Source: Gammaproteobacteria bacterium
GTDB lineage: Bacteria > Pseudomonadota > Gammaproteobacteria > JAABTG01
DNA length: 64,000 bases
Reading direction: 5' to 3'
NCBI GenBank assembly: GCA_034522055.1
Contig: JAXHLS010000002.1
Location: 2,232,001 to 2,296,000 of the forward strand
Positions 29,860 through 39,073 of the stretch are shown here, one piece after another (positions within the stretch are counted from its first letter, which is position 1; every line of letters begins with the position of its first letter). The notes beneath the pieces were generated by a model. The model worked only from the letters and a program-made list of their open reading frames with translations, was not told the DNA's origin and made no database searches. The translations under genes were made by a program, and so were the position numbers.

Positions 29860-31110
29860 ATGGATCATTTCAAGCCCAGAGACGGCGTGCTGCACGCCGA
29901 GGACGTGGATCTGGTGGATCTGGCCGCCCGCTACGGCACCCCGTGTTACGTCTACTCCAGGGCCACCATCGAACGCCACTGGCGGGCCTATGACGAGGCC
30001 CTGGCAGGGATGGACCACCTGGTGTGCTACGCGGTGAAGGCCAATTCCAATCTGGCGGTGCTGGACCTCCTGGCACGCCTGGGTTCGGGCTTCGATATCG
30101 TCTCGGGCGGCGAGTTGTCCCGGGTGCTGGCGGTGGGTGCACCGGCCGAACGCATCGTCTTCTCCGGGGTGGGCAAGACGGCCTCGGAAATGCGCCAGGG
30201 CCTCGCGGCCGGCATCGGCTGCTTCAACGTGGAATCGCGGGCGGAGCTGGTGCGCCTCGACGGCGTGGCGACGCAGATGGGACTGCGAGCGCCGATATCC
30301 GTGCGCGTGAACCCCGATGTGGATCCTGGGACCCATCCGTATATCGCCACCGGCCTCAGGGAGAGCAAATTCGGTGTGCCCATGGAGGAGGCCCTGGCGC
30401 TCTATCTCGAGGCCGCCGCCATGCCCGGCATCCAGCCCGTGGGGGTGGATTGCCATATCGGCTCCCAGCTGGTCTCCACTGCGCCCTTCGTCGCTGCCCT
30501 GGAGCGGGTGCTGGCCCTGGTGGACAGACTGGCGGAGGACGGCATCGCCGTCGAGCACCTGGATGTGGGCGGCGGCCTCGGCATCGGCTACCAGGACGAG
30601 CGACCGCCGACCCCGGCGACCCTGGTAGAAGCCCTGCGGCCCCGGCTGGCGGGTCGCCGGCTGCGCCTGCTGATGGAGCCGGGGCGTTCCATCGCGGGCA
30701 ACGCAGGGCTCCTGCTCACCCGGGTGGAATACCTGAAGAGTCATGGCGACCACCACTTCGCCGTGGTGGACGCGGCCATGAACGACCTGGCCCGCCCGAG
30801 CCTGTACGGGGCCTGGCAGGCCATCGAGCCGGTGGTGCCGCGGTCCTCGGCGGTCCGTTTCTATGACGTGGTGGGGCCGGTGTGCGAGACCGGTGACTTC
30901 CTGGGCAAGGGCCGGTCTTTGGCCCTGGCCCCCGGCGATCTGCTGGCGGTGCGGGGCGCCGGCGCCTACGGCTTCACCATGGGCTCCAACTACAACAGCC
31001 GCCCGCGCCCCCCCGAGGTGATGGTGGATGGCCCCCGCACCCACCTCGTGCGCCCGCGGGAGGAGGTGACGCACCTGTTCGCCACCGAGACCACCCTGCC
31101 CGCGGATTGA
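29860..31110 (+). CDS. lysA: Diaminopimelate decarboxylase
   Basis: A 416-residue PLP enzyme (alanine racemase-like fold, type III) catalysing the last step of lysine synthesis, meso-diaminopimelate to L-lysine. The PLP lysine is in CYAVKANSNLAVL near residue 59; other motifs are HIGSQL, DVGGGLGIGY, EPGRSIAGNAG and the active-site Cys region GPVCETGDF. It follows lptM as usual, but dapF, its common neighbour, is absent downstream, where a repeat-bounded element lies. Confidence 0.97.
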   Translation: MDHFKPRDGVLHAEDVDLVDLAARYGTPCYVYSRATIERHWRAYDEALAGMDHLVCYAVKANSNLAVLDLLARLGSGFDIVSGGELSRVLAVGAPAERIVFSGVGKTASEMRQGLAAGIGCFNVESRAELVRLDGVATQMGLRAPISVRVNPDVDPGTHPYIATGLRESKFGVPMEEALALYLEAAAMPGIQPVGVDCHIGSQLVSTAPFVAALERVLALVDRLAEDGIAVEHLDVGGGLGIGYQDERPPTPATLVEALRPRLAGRRLRLLMEPGRSIAGNAGLLLTRVEYLKSHGDHHFAVVDAAMNDLARPSLYGAWQAIEPVVPRSSAVRFYDVVGPVCETGDFLGKGRSLALAPGDLLAVRGAGAYGFTMGSNYNSRPRPPEVMVDGPRTHLVRPREEVTHLFATETTLPAD

Positions 31111-31135
31111 CCTCTTTGCCGCTTTCAAAGAAGAA

Positions 31136-31363
31136 AACTACGAAAGACGCGAAATACGCGAAAGTAAAAACGAGGATATTGGTGGAGAAGGTCATGAGCC
31201 GCTGGTCCGGGGAGCGCCAACCTTGGGGCGTGATGATGCCCACAAACGGCCGTCCCACGGTGGCCCGCTACCTTCTTACCGGTCCGATCGGATAAATGCT
31301 CGCCGGCCCGTTTTGCGATCCTGACATCAAACAAGTTTCGCGTCTTTCGCGTCTTTCGTAGTT
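31136..31363. repeat. 228-bp element bounded by 28-bp inverted repeats
   Basis: The left edge AACTACGAAAGACGCGAAAT (31136 onward) and the right edge ending GCGTCTTTCGTAGTT (31363) are inverted copies of one another. The same edge motif bounds the repeat island 25586-26240, and its GAAAGACGCGAAA core recurs at 13269 and 13449. The interior shows no convincing coding sequence. It resembles a small non-autonomous element, or an insertion site for one, between lysA and the next operon. Confidence 0.8.
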
Positions 31364-31464
31364 GATCTTGGTTTTTGATCAATGACCCGCACAAAGAGGG
31401 TCTGAAGTTAGGCGGCCGGTCACGCTACAATAATCAATCACCATCAGGTAAGTTCTCCAGAACC

Positions 31465-32505
31465 ATGTCCCAGCGTAAGGCCGTTGCTCTCATCTCCGGT
31501 GGCCTCGATTCCATGCTCGCCGCGCGGGTGATCATGGATCAGGGGGTGCATGTGGAGGGGATCAACTTCTTCACCGGCTTCTGCGTCGAGGGCCACACCC
31601 ACGCCATCCGCAGGAAGGACCGCAGCCGGCCGAAGCGCAACAATGCCCTGTGGGTGGCGGAACAACTGGGGATGCGGCTCCATATCGTGGACATCGTGGA
31701 GGAATACAAGGACGTGGTCCTCAACCCCGCCCATGGCTACGGGGCCCATCTGAATCCCTGCCTGGACTGCAAGATCTTCATGGTGAACAAGGCCCTGGAA
31801 TGGGTGGAGGACCACGGCTTCGATTTTATCATCACCGGCGAGGTCATCGGCCAGCGGCCCAAGTCCCAGCGCAAGGACACCATGCCGGTGGTGGCCCGGG
31901 AGTCGGGGGCCGACGATCGGCTGCTGCGGCCCCTGTGCGCCCGCAACCTGGAACCCACCCGACCGGAGCTGGAGGGCTGGGTGGACCGCGAGGCACTGTT
32001 CAGTTTCACCGGTCGCAGCCGCAAGCCCCAGATGGCCCTGGCCCGGGAGCTGGGCTTTTACGACTATGCTCAGCCGGCCGGGGGCTGCTGTTTCCTCACG
32101 GACGAGCACTATGCCGTCAAGCTCGCGGACCTGTGGGCCAGCCGCCACCGGCGGGACTACGACCTGGATGACATCATGCTACTCAAGGTGGGCCGCCATC
32201 TGCGGCCCCGTCCCGCCTTCAAGCTCATCGTGGCCCGGGAAGAGGGCGAGAACAATTTCCTGCGCGGGTATCGCAAGCGCTTCGTCCACATGGAACCGGT
32301 CAGCCACCCCGGGCCCCTGGTGCTGGTGGACGGCGAGCCCGGTGAGCAGGACCTCCGACTGGCGGCCCGCATCACCGGTCGTTTCAGCCAGGGACGGGAT
32401 GCCGCCATGGTGACGGTGGAGGTGACGGATCGGGCAGGGACTAGGCGCACCTTCGAGGTGCCGCCCCTGGACGCCGGCGACGTGCCGCGGGAATGGTACG
32501 TCTGA
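31465..32505 (+). CDS. PP-loop ATP pyrophosphatase, MnmA/ThiI-like
   Basis: A 346-residue protein from ATG 31465 (MSQRKAVALISGGLDSMLAA). SGGLDS is the PP-loop of enzymes that adenylate a substrate, often a tRNA base, before sulfur transfer. Further Cys motifs are FCVEGHTHAIRR, CLDCKIFM and GGCCFLTDEHYA. The C-terminal part (KLIVAREEGENNFLRGYRKR) is unlike the MnmA tRNA domain. Such proteins are often labelled tRNA thiouridylase or thiamine biosynthesis protein without experimental proof. The next gene encodes a TusA-like sulfur carrier, supporting a sulfur-transfer role. Exact substrate unknown. Confidence 0.75.
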   Translation: MSQRKAVALISGGLDSMLAARVIMDQGVHVEGINFFTGFCVEGHTHAIRRKDRSRPKRNNALWVAEQLGMRLHIVDIVEEYKDVVLNPAHGYGAHLNPCLDCKIFMVNKALEWVEDHGFDFIITGEVIGQRPKSQRKDTMPVVARESGADDRLLRPLCARNLEPTRPELEGWVDREALFSFTGRSRKPQMALARELGFYDYAQPAGGCCFLTDEHYAVKLADLWASRHRRDYDLDDIMLLKVGRHLRPRPAFKLIVAREEGENNFLRGYRKRFVHMEPVSHPGPLVLVDGEPGEQDLRLAARITGRFSQGRDAAMVTVEVTDRAGTRRTFEVPPLDAGDVPREWYV

Positions 32506-32530
32506 GGCCCTATCCACCGAGGCTGCCGGC

Positions 32531-32782
32531 GTGACGGAACGGCTGGATGCCCGCGGCCTGTTCTGTCCTCTGCCGGTGATCCGCACCCAGGACCGCGTGG
32601 CCGTCATGGCCCCGGGGGAGCGGCTCGAGGTGGTGGCCACGGACCATGGAGTGCTCAACGACATCCCGGCCTGGTGCCGCATCAACGGCCACCGCGTGGT
32701 GGCGTCCCGGGACGACGGCATCGAGGTGATCCTGGTGGTGGAGGTGGGGGCATCCCCCGACGGGCCGATCCATGGCCCATGA
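32531..32782 (+). CDS. TusA-like sulfurtransferase / sulfur carrier
   Basis: An 83-residue protein starting at GTG 32531 (VTERLDARGLFCPLPVIRTQ). The CPLP motif near residue 12 is the persulfide-carrying site of the TusA/SirA/YeeD family, and the beta-alpha-beta fold pattern (ERLEVVATDHGVLNDIPAWC) fits. It follows the PP-loop gene by 25 bp and overlaps the next gene by 11 bp. Its likely role is to pass sulfur to the adjacent PP-loop enzyme; the alternative is a general sulfur-trafficking protein of a sulfur-oxidising host. Confidence 0.85.
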   Translation: MTERLDARGLFCPLPVIRTQDRVAVMAPGERLEVVATDHGVLNDIPAWCRINGHRVVASRDDGIEVILVVEVGASPDGPIHGP

Positions 32783-33944
32783 TGCGGCCGCGGCGGCGCG
32801 GGACGTCCGCTACGGTGCCACCCGGCGGGTCACCCTCGTGGGGGCGATGGCCAACCTGCTGCTGGCGGTGGCCAAACTGGTCTACGGCGTCATCGGCCAC
32901 TCCCAGGCCCTGGTGGCGGACGGTGTCCATTCCCTGTCCGATCTGTTGTCCGATGTCCTGGTGATCGCCGCCGCCAAGCACGCGTCCCAGGAGGCCGACG
33001 CCGAGCACCCCTATGGCCACGGGCGTTTCGAGACGGCCGCCACGGTGGCCCTGGGCACGATCCTCATGCTGGTGGCCGCCGGGTTGGCCTGGGAAGCGGT
33101 GGAGCGTTTGTTGGAGCCGGCCGAGCTGCTCCAGCCCCTGCCCGTGGTACTGGTGGTTGCCTTCGCCTCCATCGTCGCCAAGGAGGCCCTCTATCAGTAC
33201 ACCATGTGGGTGGCGCGCCTGCACCGTTCCGACCTCCTCAAGGCCAATGCCTGGCATCATCGCAGCGATGCCATCTCGTCGGTGGTGGTGCTGGCCGGCG
33301 TGGGTGGGACCCTGGCGGGCATGCCCTACCTGGATGGCGTGGCCGCGGTGGCGGTGGCCCTGATGGTGGCCAAGGTGGGTTGGGATCTCGCCCACACCGG
33401 TGTCCAGGAGCTGGTGGATACCGCCCTCGAGCCGGAGTTGGTGGAGGCCATCCGGAAGAAGATCCTGGAGGTGGACGGCGTGCGTGACCTGCATCTGCTG
33501 AAGAGCCGGCGCATGGCGGGGGAGGCCCTGGTGGACGTGCATATCCTGCTGGAGGACCCCTTCCTCAGCGTGTCCGAGGGGCATCAGATCAGCGAGACGG
33601 TGCGGGGGCGGCTCATCCGCGACTTCGACGACGTCACCGAGGTGATGGTCCACATCGATCCCGAGGATGACGAAGAAACGCCGGTAAACCGCCATCTGCC
33701 CTTGCGGCGGGAGCTGCTGGCCCGCCTGCGCCACCGCTGGCGGGGTATGGAAGGGGCGCATCACGTGCGCCGCGTCGGTCTCCATTATCTGAAAGGGCGG
33801 ATCCAGCTGGATATCTACCTGGACCTGGACCAACTGGCCACGGCAGAGGATCGACGGCGCCTGACGGGGCCATTGGTGCAGGCGGCCCGCGAGGATCCCG
33901 CCGTGGGCAAGGTGCGTCTCGTTTACCTGGACGCACCAAAATGA
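32772..33944 (+). CDS. Cation diffusion facilitator family transporter
   Basis: A 390-residue CDF protein. Helices near the N-terminus carry VADGVHSLSDLLSD and a later helix carries HHRSDAISS, the paired HxxxD metal sites that move Zn2+, Fe2+ or similar ions in exchange for protons. EHPYGHGRFETAA is the typical cytosolic loop. The C-terminal region is longer than in minimal CDFs, with two ferredoxin-like regulatory stretches (KKILEVDGVRDLHLLKSRRM, then HHVRRVGLHYLKGRIQLDIY). The start overlaps the TusA-like gene. The 3' end overlaps a probable NtrC site of glnA. Confidence 0.92.
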   Translation: MAHDAAAAARDVRYGATRRVTLVGAMANLLLAVAKLVYGVIGHSQALVADGVHSLSDLLSDVLVIAAAKHASQEADAEHPYGHGRFETAATVALGTILMLVAAGLAWEAVERLLEPAELLQPLPVVLVVAFASIVAKEALYQYTMWVARLHRSDLLKANAWHHRSDAISSVVVLAGVGGTLAGMPYLDGVAAVAVALMVAKVGWDLAHTGVQELVDTALEPELVEAIRKKILEVDGVRDLHLLKSRRMAGEALVDVHILLEDPFLSVSEGHQISETVRGRLIRDFDDVTEVMVHIDPEDDEETPVNRHLPLRRELLARLRHRWRGMEGAHHVRRVGLHYLKGRIQLDIYLDLDQLATAEDRRRLTGPLVQAAREDPAVGKVRLVYLDAPK

Positions 33945-33978
33945 GGCTTCATGAACCAGAGTGCACCAATGCAGGGCG
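33932..33978 (+). promoter_or_regulatory. Two NtrC-like binding sites upstream of glnA
   Basis: Site 1 (33932-33948, CGCACCAAAATGAGGCT) overlaps the end of the CDF gene, and site 2 is 33962-33978 (TGCACCAATGCAGGGCG). Against the NtrC consensus TGCACCAAAATGGTGCA they match about 12 and 11 of 17 bases, each with an intact left half-site. They lie about 70-100 bp upstream of the sigma-54 site, the usual distance for enhancers. Confidence 0.6.
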
Positions 33979-34029
33979 GTCGACGATCATCTCTCGTTAC
34001 AAGGCACTGATTTGACGCGTTCGGGGGAA

Positions 34030-34046
34030 TGGCATACATAATGCAT
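34030..34046 (+). promoter_or_regulatory. Sigma-54 promoter of glnA
   Basis: TGGCATACATAATGCAT has GG at 34031-34032 and GC at 34043-34044 with exactly 10 bp between them, fitting the -24/-12 sigma-54 pattern. It lies about 50 bp before the glnA ATG and downstream of NtrC-like sites, and ntrB-ntrC follow glnA. Confidence 0.8.
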
Positions 34047-34096
34047 TTCCCGATTTTAGGATTCTTTTCACCCCCAACCCCACTGGAGAGATTGCA

Positions 34097-35509
34097 ATGT
34101 CTGCAGATGATGTCATCACGCTAATGAAGGACAAAGATGTTCAGTTCGTCGACCTGCGCTTCACCGATACCAAGGGTAAGGAGCAGCATGTCACCATGCC
34201 CGCCAATGTCATCGTGGAAGATGATATGTTCGAGGACGGCAAGATGTTCGATGGTTCATCCATCGCCGGCTGGAAGGGCATCAACGAGTCCGACATGATC
34301 CTCATGCCCGACCCGGATTCGGCGGTCCTCGACCCCTTCACCGACGAGCCGACCCTCAATCTTCGTTGCGACGTCATCGAACCCTCCACCATGCAGGGCT
34401 ACGACCGCTGCCCGCGCTCCCTGGCCAAGCGTGCCGAGGCCTACCTCAAGTCTACGGGCATCGCCGATACCGCCTATTTCGGGCCCGAGCCCGAATTTTT
34501 CGTGCTCGACGATGTGCGTTGGGGTGCCGATATGAGCGGCGCTTTCTACAAGGTGGATTCCGAGGAGGCTGGCTGGAACTCCGAGCGCGTGTTCGATGAC
34601 GGCAACATGGGACACCGGCCCTCGGTGAAAGGCGGTTACTTTCCCGTGCCGCCGGTGGATTCTCTCCACGACCTGCGTGGGGCCATGTGTCTCGCCCTCG
34701 AGGAGATGGGCGTCGGCGTCGAGGTGCATCACCACGAGGTGGCCACCGCGGGCCAGTGCGAGATCGGTACCAAGTTCGACACCCTGGTGCGCCGCGCCGA
34801 CCAGAATCAGATCCTCAAATACGTGGTGCAGAACGTAGCCCATAGCTATGGCAAGACCGCCACCTTCATGCCCAAACCGCTGGTGGGTGACAACGGCAAC
34901 GGCATGCACGTGCATCAGTCCCTGGCGAAAGGCGGCGAGAACATCTTCGCCGGCGATCAGTATGGTGGCCTGTCGGAGACCGCTTTGTACTACATCGGCG
35001 GCATCATCAAGCACGCCCGGGCCCTCAATGCCTTCACCAACGCCTCCACCAACAGCTACAAGCGTCTGGTGCCCGGCTTCGAGGCCCCGGTGATGCTGGC
35101 CTATTCGGCCCGCAACCGCTCCGCCTCGGTGCGTATTCCCTATGTGTCGAGCCCCAAGGCGCGGCGCATAGAGGTGCGTTTCCCCGATTCCACCGGCAAC
35201 CCGTATCTGTCCTTCGCGGCCATGATGATGGCGGGCCTGGACGGCATCCAGAACAAGATCCACCCAGGCGATGCCATGGACAAGGACCTTTATGACTTGC
35301 CGCCGGAGGAGGAGAAGGCCATTCCCCAGGTGTGCTTCTCCCTGGATTGTGCCCTCGAGGCCCTGGACGCCGACCGGGAGTTTCTCACCGCGGGGGGCGT
35401 TTTCACCGACGACCTCATCGATGGCTACATCACCCTGAAACAGGCCGACATCATGCAGCTGCGCATGACCACCCATCCGGTGGAGTTCGACATGTACTAC
35501 AGCCTGTAG
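34097..35509 (+). CDS. glnA: Glutamine synthetase, type I (beta)
   Basis: A 470-residue GS that makes glutamine from glutamate, ammonia and ATP. It begins [20 protein letters not shown] and shows the Asp-50 loop [31 protein letters not shown], and [18 protein letters not shown]. The adenylylation-site tyrosine is in [11 protein letters not shown] near residue 399, so the enzyme is of the class controlled by GlnE; glnE itself is not in the window. Expressed from the sigma-54/NtrC promoter upstream, and followed by a terminator. Confidence 0.98.
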   Translation: MSADDVITLMKDKDVQFVDLRFTDTKGKEQHVTMPANVIVEDDMFEDGKMFDGSSIAGWKGINESDMILMPDPDSAVLDPFTDEPTLNLRCDVIEPSTMQGYDRCPRSLAKRAEAYLKSTGIADTAYFGPEPEFFVLDDVRWGADMSGAFYKVDSEEAGWNSERVFDDGNMGHRPSVKGGYFPVPPVDSLHDLRGAMCLALEEMGVGVEVHHHEVATAGQCEIGTKFDTLVRRADQNQILKYVVQNVAHSYGKTATFMPKPLVGDNGNGMHVHQSLAKGGENIFAGDQYGGLSETALYYIGGIIKHARALNAFTNASTNSYKRLVPGFEAPVMLAYSARNRSASVRIPYVSSPKARRIEVRFPDSTGNPYLSFAAMMMAGLDGIQNKIHPGDAMDKDLYDLPPEEEKAIPQVCFSLDCALEALDADREFLTAGGVFTDDLIDGYITLKQADIMQLRMTTHPVEFDMYYSL

Positions 35510-35544
35510 CAGGCCATCCGCGGCCACGCCGCGCTGCCCCATCG

Positions 35545-35576
35545 ACGCCCCCGCCAGCCGGGGGCGTTTTATTTTT
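35545..35576 (+). terminator. Intrinsic terminator after glnA
   Basis: ACGCCCCC (35545-35552) pairs with GGGGGCGT (35560-35567) around a 7-base loop, followed by TTTTATTTTT. It lies 35 bp after the glnA stop and separates glnA from the ntrBC part of the locus. Confidence 0.92.
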
Positions 35577-35655
35577 GGCCGGGGCGTCCGGAGAGCCTGC
35601 CGCGCGGTGGGGGCCTCGATTGCCGGCCTCCCACCCTTCGGCTATGCTCGTGCTC

Positions 35656-36177
35656 ATGAAGGCATTTTTCGTCGTGCTCCTGTTATTGCCGGCCCTCGCC
35701 CTGGCGGCCGGGTCCAAGGTCTACCGCTGGGTGGGACCCGATGGTGCCACCGTATTCTCCGACGAGGCCCGGCCGGGCGCGGAAGAGGTGGAGATACCGC
35801 CGGTGCAGACCATGCCGGCCCTCGAGGCCCCGCGTGCGACCGCCCCCGACGATGGGAAGGGGCCCACGGAAGAGGCCGCTTACCAGAGCTTCTCCTTCGT
35901 CGCGCCGCAACAGGATCAAGGGGTACGTGCCAACAACGGTGTCGTCGGCGTGCGCATGACCCTGGAACCCCCACTGCGGGCGGGCCACAGCATCGCCGTC
36001 ACCCTGGATGGTGAGCCCATGGGCGGCAACGCCCCCCTGAGCTTCCAACTGCCCGCCCTGGATCGGGGCACCCACACCATCGAGGCCGAGGTGGTGGATG
36101 CCACGGGCGAGTCCGTTATCAGCGCCGGCCCCATCACCTTTCACGTGTTGCGGGCCGCCCTGGGGGGTGGTCCGTAG
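35656..36177 (+). CDS. DUF4124-domain periplasmic protein
   Basis: About 173 residues with a signal peptide (MKAFFVVLLLLPALALAAGS); ATG 35644 is an alternative start. The mature N-terminus KVYRWVGPDGATVFSDEARP is the DUF4124 pattern, a short beta domain common in gammaproteobacterial envelope proteins. The C-terminal part (TLEPPLRAGHSIAVTLDGEP) looks like an Ig-like beta sandwich. It sits between glnA and ntrB, a conserved place in related genomes, but a role in nitrogen control is not known. Confidence 0.8.
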   Translation: MKAFFVVLLLLPALALAAGSKVYRWVGPDGATVFSDEARPGAEEVEIPPVQTMPALEAPRATAPDDGKGPTEEAAYQSFSFVAPQQDQGVRANNGVVGVRMTLEPPLRAGHSIAVTLDGEPMGGNAPLSFQLPALDRGTHTIEAEVVDATGESVISAGPITFHVLRAALGGGP

Positions 36178-36200
36178 CGTCGGTAAAGTCGGCTTCAATC

Positions 36201-36230
36201 CTTACCGGGCCTTACCGGGCCTTACCGGGG
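36201..36230. repeat. 10-bp tandem repeat, three copies of CTTACCGGG(C/G)
   Basis: Three adjacent copies lie just after the DUF4124 gene. The rest of the gap to ntrB (36178-36490) contains the NtrC-like site at 36363 and no gene. Confidence 0.85.
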
Positions 36231-36362
36231 GCTGGCACGGTCGCAGCCCGTTGCATGCCTGCGCCGGGCCTCTTCATTATGCTCCTGGGGCGGAACGGAT
36301 CGCCCATCGATTCCTGACGTTCTCATCCGGGTGTCGCCGGCTCGCCCCTGCATCCCCGCGAA

Positions 36363-36379
36363 TGCACCATAATAGAGCA
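36363..36379 (+). promoter_or_regulatory. NtrC-like operator upstream of ntrB
   Basis: TGCACCATAATAGAGCA matches 14 of 17 bases of the NtrC consensus and is more symmetrical than the glnA sites. In E. coli NtrC represses the glnL (ntrB) promoter from such a site, so autoregulation is the simplest reading. Confidence 0.65.
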
Positions 36380-36490
36380 AGTGTCCCGTGATACCTGCCG
36401 GACGTGACCCCCATTGGAGCCGTTAGCCTCATCACGGCGGACAGTTTGGATGCGGCGAGCATGGTCCGTTTCTTGCTTAATACAGGGACA

Positions 36491-37558
36491 GTGAACAAGA
36501 AATATCTGCTTGCCATTCTGGAGACGCAAACCACGGCCGTGTTGCTGTTCGACTCGCGGTTGCGGCTTCTGTTGGCCAATCCGGCGGCCGAGGGTCTGCT
36601 GCAGACCAGCGAGAAGAAGATCAAGGACATGCGACCCAAGGATATCTTCGCCGATTCCGCCAAGTGGGAGGGCTCCCTGGACTGGGCCTTATCCTCCCGC
36701 CGTCCCTTTTCGGAGCATGGACTCCAGTGCCGGCGCGCCAACGGCGATACCATTACGGTGGACTGCGTGGTGACCCCCACTCAGGTCCATGACGGCGAGG
36801 ATGGACTGCTGGTGGAACTGATTGAGGTGGATCGCCACCATGCCATCTCCCGGGGCGAGCAGACCCTGGCCCAGCACGAGACCACCTACGCCATGGTGCG
36901 GGGTCTGGCCCATGAGATCCGCAATCCTCTGGGGGGCTTGCGGGGCGCCGCCCAACTGCTGGAGCGGGAACTGGACAACCCCGAGTTGCTGGAATTCACC
37001 CAGGTCATCATCGGCGAGGCTGACCGCCTCCAGGGGCTGTTGGACCGCATGCTGGGTCCCCGCAGCGTGCCCCAGAAGCGTCCCTTCAACGTGCATCAGG
37101 CCACGGATCGGGTATGCACCCTGGTGCGGGCCGAGGTGCCCGATGGCGTCATCATCCAGAGTGATTACGACCCCAGCATTCCGGAGGTGGAAGCGGATCC
37201 GGACCTGCTGATCCAGGCCCTGCTGAATATCGTGCGCAACTCCGCCCAGGCCATCCGGGGCAGCGGCCGAGACGGCTGTATCACCGTGCGCACCCGGGTG
37301 GAGCGGCAGGTGACCATCGGCGGGCGGCGCCATCGCCTGGCGATTCGCCTGCAGGTGATTGATAACGGCCCCGGCATTTCCGAGGAGATGATGGACAAGA
37401 TCTTCTATCCCATGGTTTCGGGCAGGGCCGGGGGGTCCGGCCTCGGCTTGTCCATCGCCCAGAATCTGATACATCTGCACGGCGGCTACATCGATTGTGA
37501 GAGCGTCCCCGGCAATACCGTGGTGACGGCCTGGTTGCCCCTGGAGAACGACCAATGA
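36491..37558 (+). CDS. ntrB: Nitrogen regulation sensor kinase NtrB
   Basis: A 355-residue cytoplasmic histidine kinase if started at GTG 36491 (VNKKYLLAILETQTTAVLLF); a GTG at 36404 would add 29 residues that look non-conserved. PAS domain first, then the phospho-acceptor in GLAHEIRNPLGGLRGAAQLL, N-box NIVRNSAQAI, G1 DNGPGI and G2 GGSGLGLSIAQNL. With PII it phosphorylates or dephosphorylates NtrC in response to nitrogen. The stop overlaps the ntrC start. Confidence 0.95.
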   Translation: MNKKYLLAILETQTTAVLLFDSRLRLLLANPAAEGLLQTSEKKIKDMRPKDIFADSAKWEGSLDWALSSRRPFSEHGLQCRRANGDTITVDCVVTPTQVHDGEDGLLVELIEVDRHHAISRGEQTLAQHETTYAMVRGLAHEIRNPLGGLRGAAQLLERELDNPELLEFTQVIIGEADRLQGLLDRMLGPRSVPQKRPFNVHQATDRVCTLVRAEVPDGVIIQSDYDPSIPEVEADPDLLIQALLNIVRNSAQAIRGSGRDGCITVRTRVERQVTIGGRRHRLAIRLQVIDNGPGISEEMMDKIFYPMVSGRAGGSGLGLSIAQNLIHLHGGYIDCESVPGNTVVTAWLPLENDQ

Positions 37559-38967
37559 ATACCCCGGAACGCGTTTGGGTCATCGACGACGACCGCTCCA
37601 TCCGCTGGGTGCTGGAACGAGCGCTACGCCACGAAGGCATGCAGGTGACCAGCTTCGAGAGCGGCAGCGGCGTGCTGGAGCGCATGGCCCGGGAACGACC
37701 CGACGTGGTGATCTCGGATATCCGCATGCCCGACCTCGACGGCCTGGAACTGCTGTCCCGGGTCACGGCGCGTTTTCCCGAGGTCCCGGTGATCATCATG
37801 ACCGCCTACTCGGACCTCGACAGCGCGGTGTCGGCCTATGAAGGCGGGGCCTTCGAATACCTGCCCAAGCCCTTCGATGTGGACGATGCGGTGGAACTGG
37901 TGCGCCGCGCCGCCGCCCGTCGCAACGCGGGTGCGGAGGAGTCGGGCGGCACGTCCGATGGCGCCCTCGAGGGCCTCGAGATCATCGGCTCGGCCCCGGC
38001 TATGCAGGAGGTCTTTAGAGCCATCGGCCGCCTCGCGCGCTCCTCGGTGACGGTACTCATCACCGGCCAGTCGGGCACCGGCAAGGAGCTGGTGGCCCAC
38101 GCCCTGCACCGCCACAGTCCGCGTAAGGAATATCCCTTCATCGCCCTGAATACCGCCGCCATCCCCCGCGACTTGCTGGAGTCGGAGCTGTTCGGCCACG
38201 AGCGTGGCGCCTTCACGGGGGCCGCGGCCCAGCGCCGCGGGCGTTTCGAACAGGCCCATGAGGGCACCCTGTTCCTGGATGAGATCGGCGACATGCCGGC
38301 GGAACTCCAGACCCGCCTGCTGCGGGTGCTGGCGGACGGCGAGTTCTACCGGGTGGGCGGCGCCACGCCCATCCGGGTGGACGTGAGGGTCATCGCCGCC
38401 ACCCACCAGAACCTGGAGCAGCGGGTCAAGGACGGTGTGTTCCGCGAGGACCTCTATCATCGCCTCAACGTCATCCGTATCCACGTGCCGCCCCTGAAAG
38501 AGCGGCGGGAGGACATCCCCGGCTTGGCGGCGCGCTTCCTGGACAGCGCGGCCGAGGAACTGGGGGTGGAGCCGAAGCGCCTGTCCGCCGAGACCGAATC
38601 CTACCTGTCCTGCCTCGACTGGCCGGGCAACGTCCGCCAGCTCGAGAACACCTGCCGCTGGCTCACCGTGATGGCCTCGGCCGAGGTCATCGTGCCCGGC
38701 GACCTGCCGCCGGAACTGCGGGGTCAGGAGGCGGAGACGGAGCGGGAAGAGGACTGGGAGGAGAACCTCACCCGCTGGTGTGAGCGCCATATATCCCTCG
38801 GCGACAGCGCCCTGCGGGACGAGGCGGTGCCACGCTTCGAGCGCACCCTGCTCAAGGTAGCGTTGCGCCACACCCACGGCCACCGCCAGGCCGCCGCCCG
38901 ACTGCTGGGATGGGGTCGCAACACCCTCACCCGCAAGCTGAAGGAGCTGCAGCTGGACGAGCTTTGA
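37555..38967 (+). CDS. ntrC: Nitrogen regulation response regulator NtrC
   Basis: A 470-residue sigma-54 activator: receiver domain with phospho-Asp in [12 protein letters not shown] (near residue 54), AAA+ domain with Walker A GQSGTGKE, the sigma-54-contacting ERGAFTGA loop and Walker [12 protein letters not shown], and a C-terminal Fis-type helix-turn-helix ([20 protein letters not shown]). It binds the TGCACCA-type sites upstream of glnA and ntrB. ATGA overlap with ntrB. An inverted repeat without a T-tract follows. Confidence 0.97.
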   Translation: MNTPERVWVIDDDRSIRWVLERALRHEGMQVTSFESGSGVLERMARERPDVVISDIRMPDLDGLELLSRVTARFPEVPVIIMTAYSDLDSAVSAYEGGAFEYLPKPFDVDDAVELVRRAAARRNAGAEESGGTSDGALEGLEIIGSAPAMQEVFRAIGRLARSSVTVLITGQSGTGKELVAHALHRHSPRKEYPFIALNTAAIPRDLLESELFGHERGAFTGAAAQRRGRFEQAHEGTLFLDEIGDMPAELQTRLLRVLADGEFYRVGGATPIRVDVRVIAATHQNLEQRVKDGVFREDLYHRLNVIRIHVPPLKERREDIPGLAARFLDSAAEELGVEPKRLSAETESYLSCLDWPGNVRQLENTCRWLTVMASAEVIVPGDLPPELRGQEAETEREEDWEENLTRWCERHISLGDSALRDEAVPRFERTLLKVALRHTHGHRQAAARLLGWGRNTLTRKLKELQLDEL

Positions 38968-39006
38968 TGGTGCGGTCGGAGACCCGCCCCGGCCATGGGC
39001 CGCATG

Positions 39007-39033
39007 GGAAGCGCCGAATTATTCAGCGCTTCC
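39007..39033. repeat. Inverted repeat after ntrC
   Basis: GGAAGCGC (39007-39014) pairs with GCGCTTCC (39026-39033) around an 11-base loop. There is no T-run, so a strong intrinsic terminator is unlikely. It lies 40 bp after the ntrC stop. The rest of 38968-39295 is mostly the TTAA-bounded element. Confidence 0.7.
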
Positions 39034-39073
39034 GACTTCTGATATTGTCTTTCCGCTTGGCTCCCAACCATAC

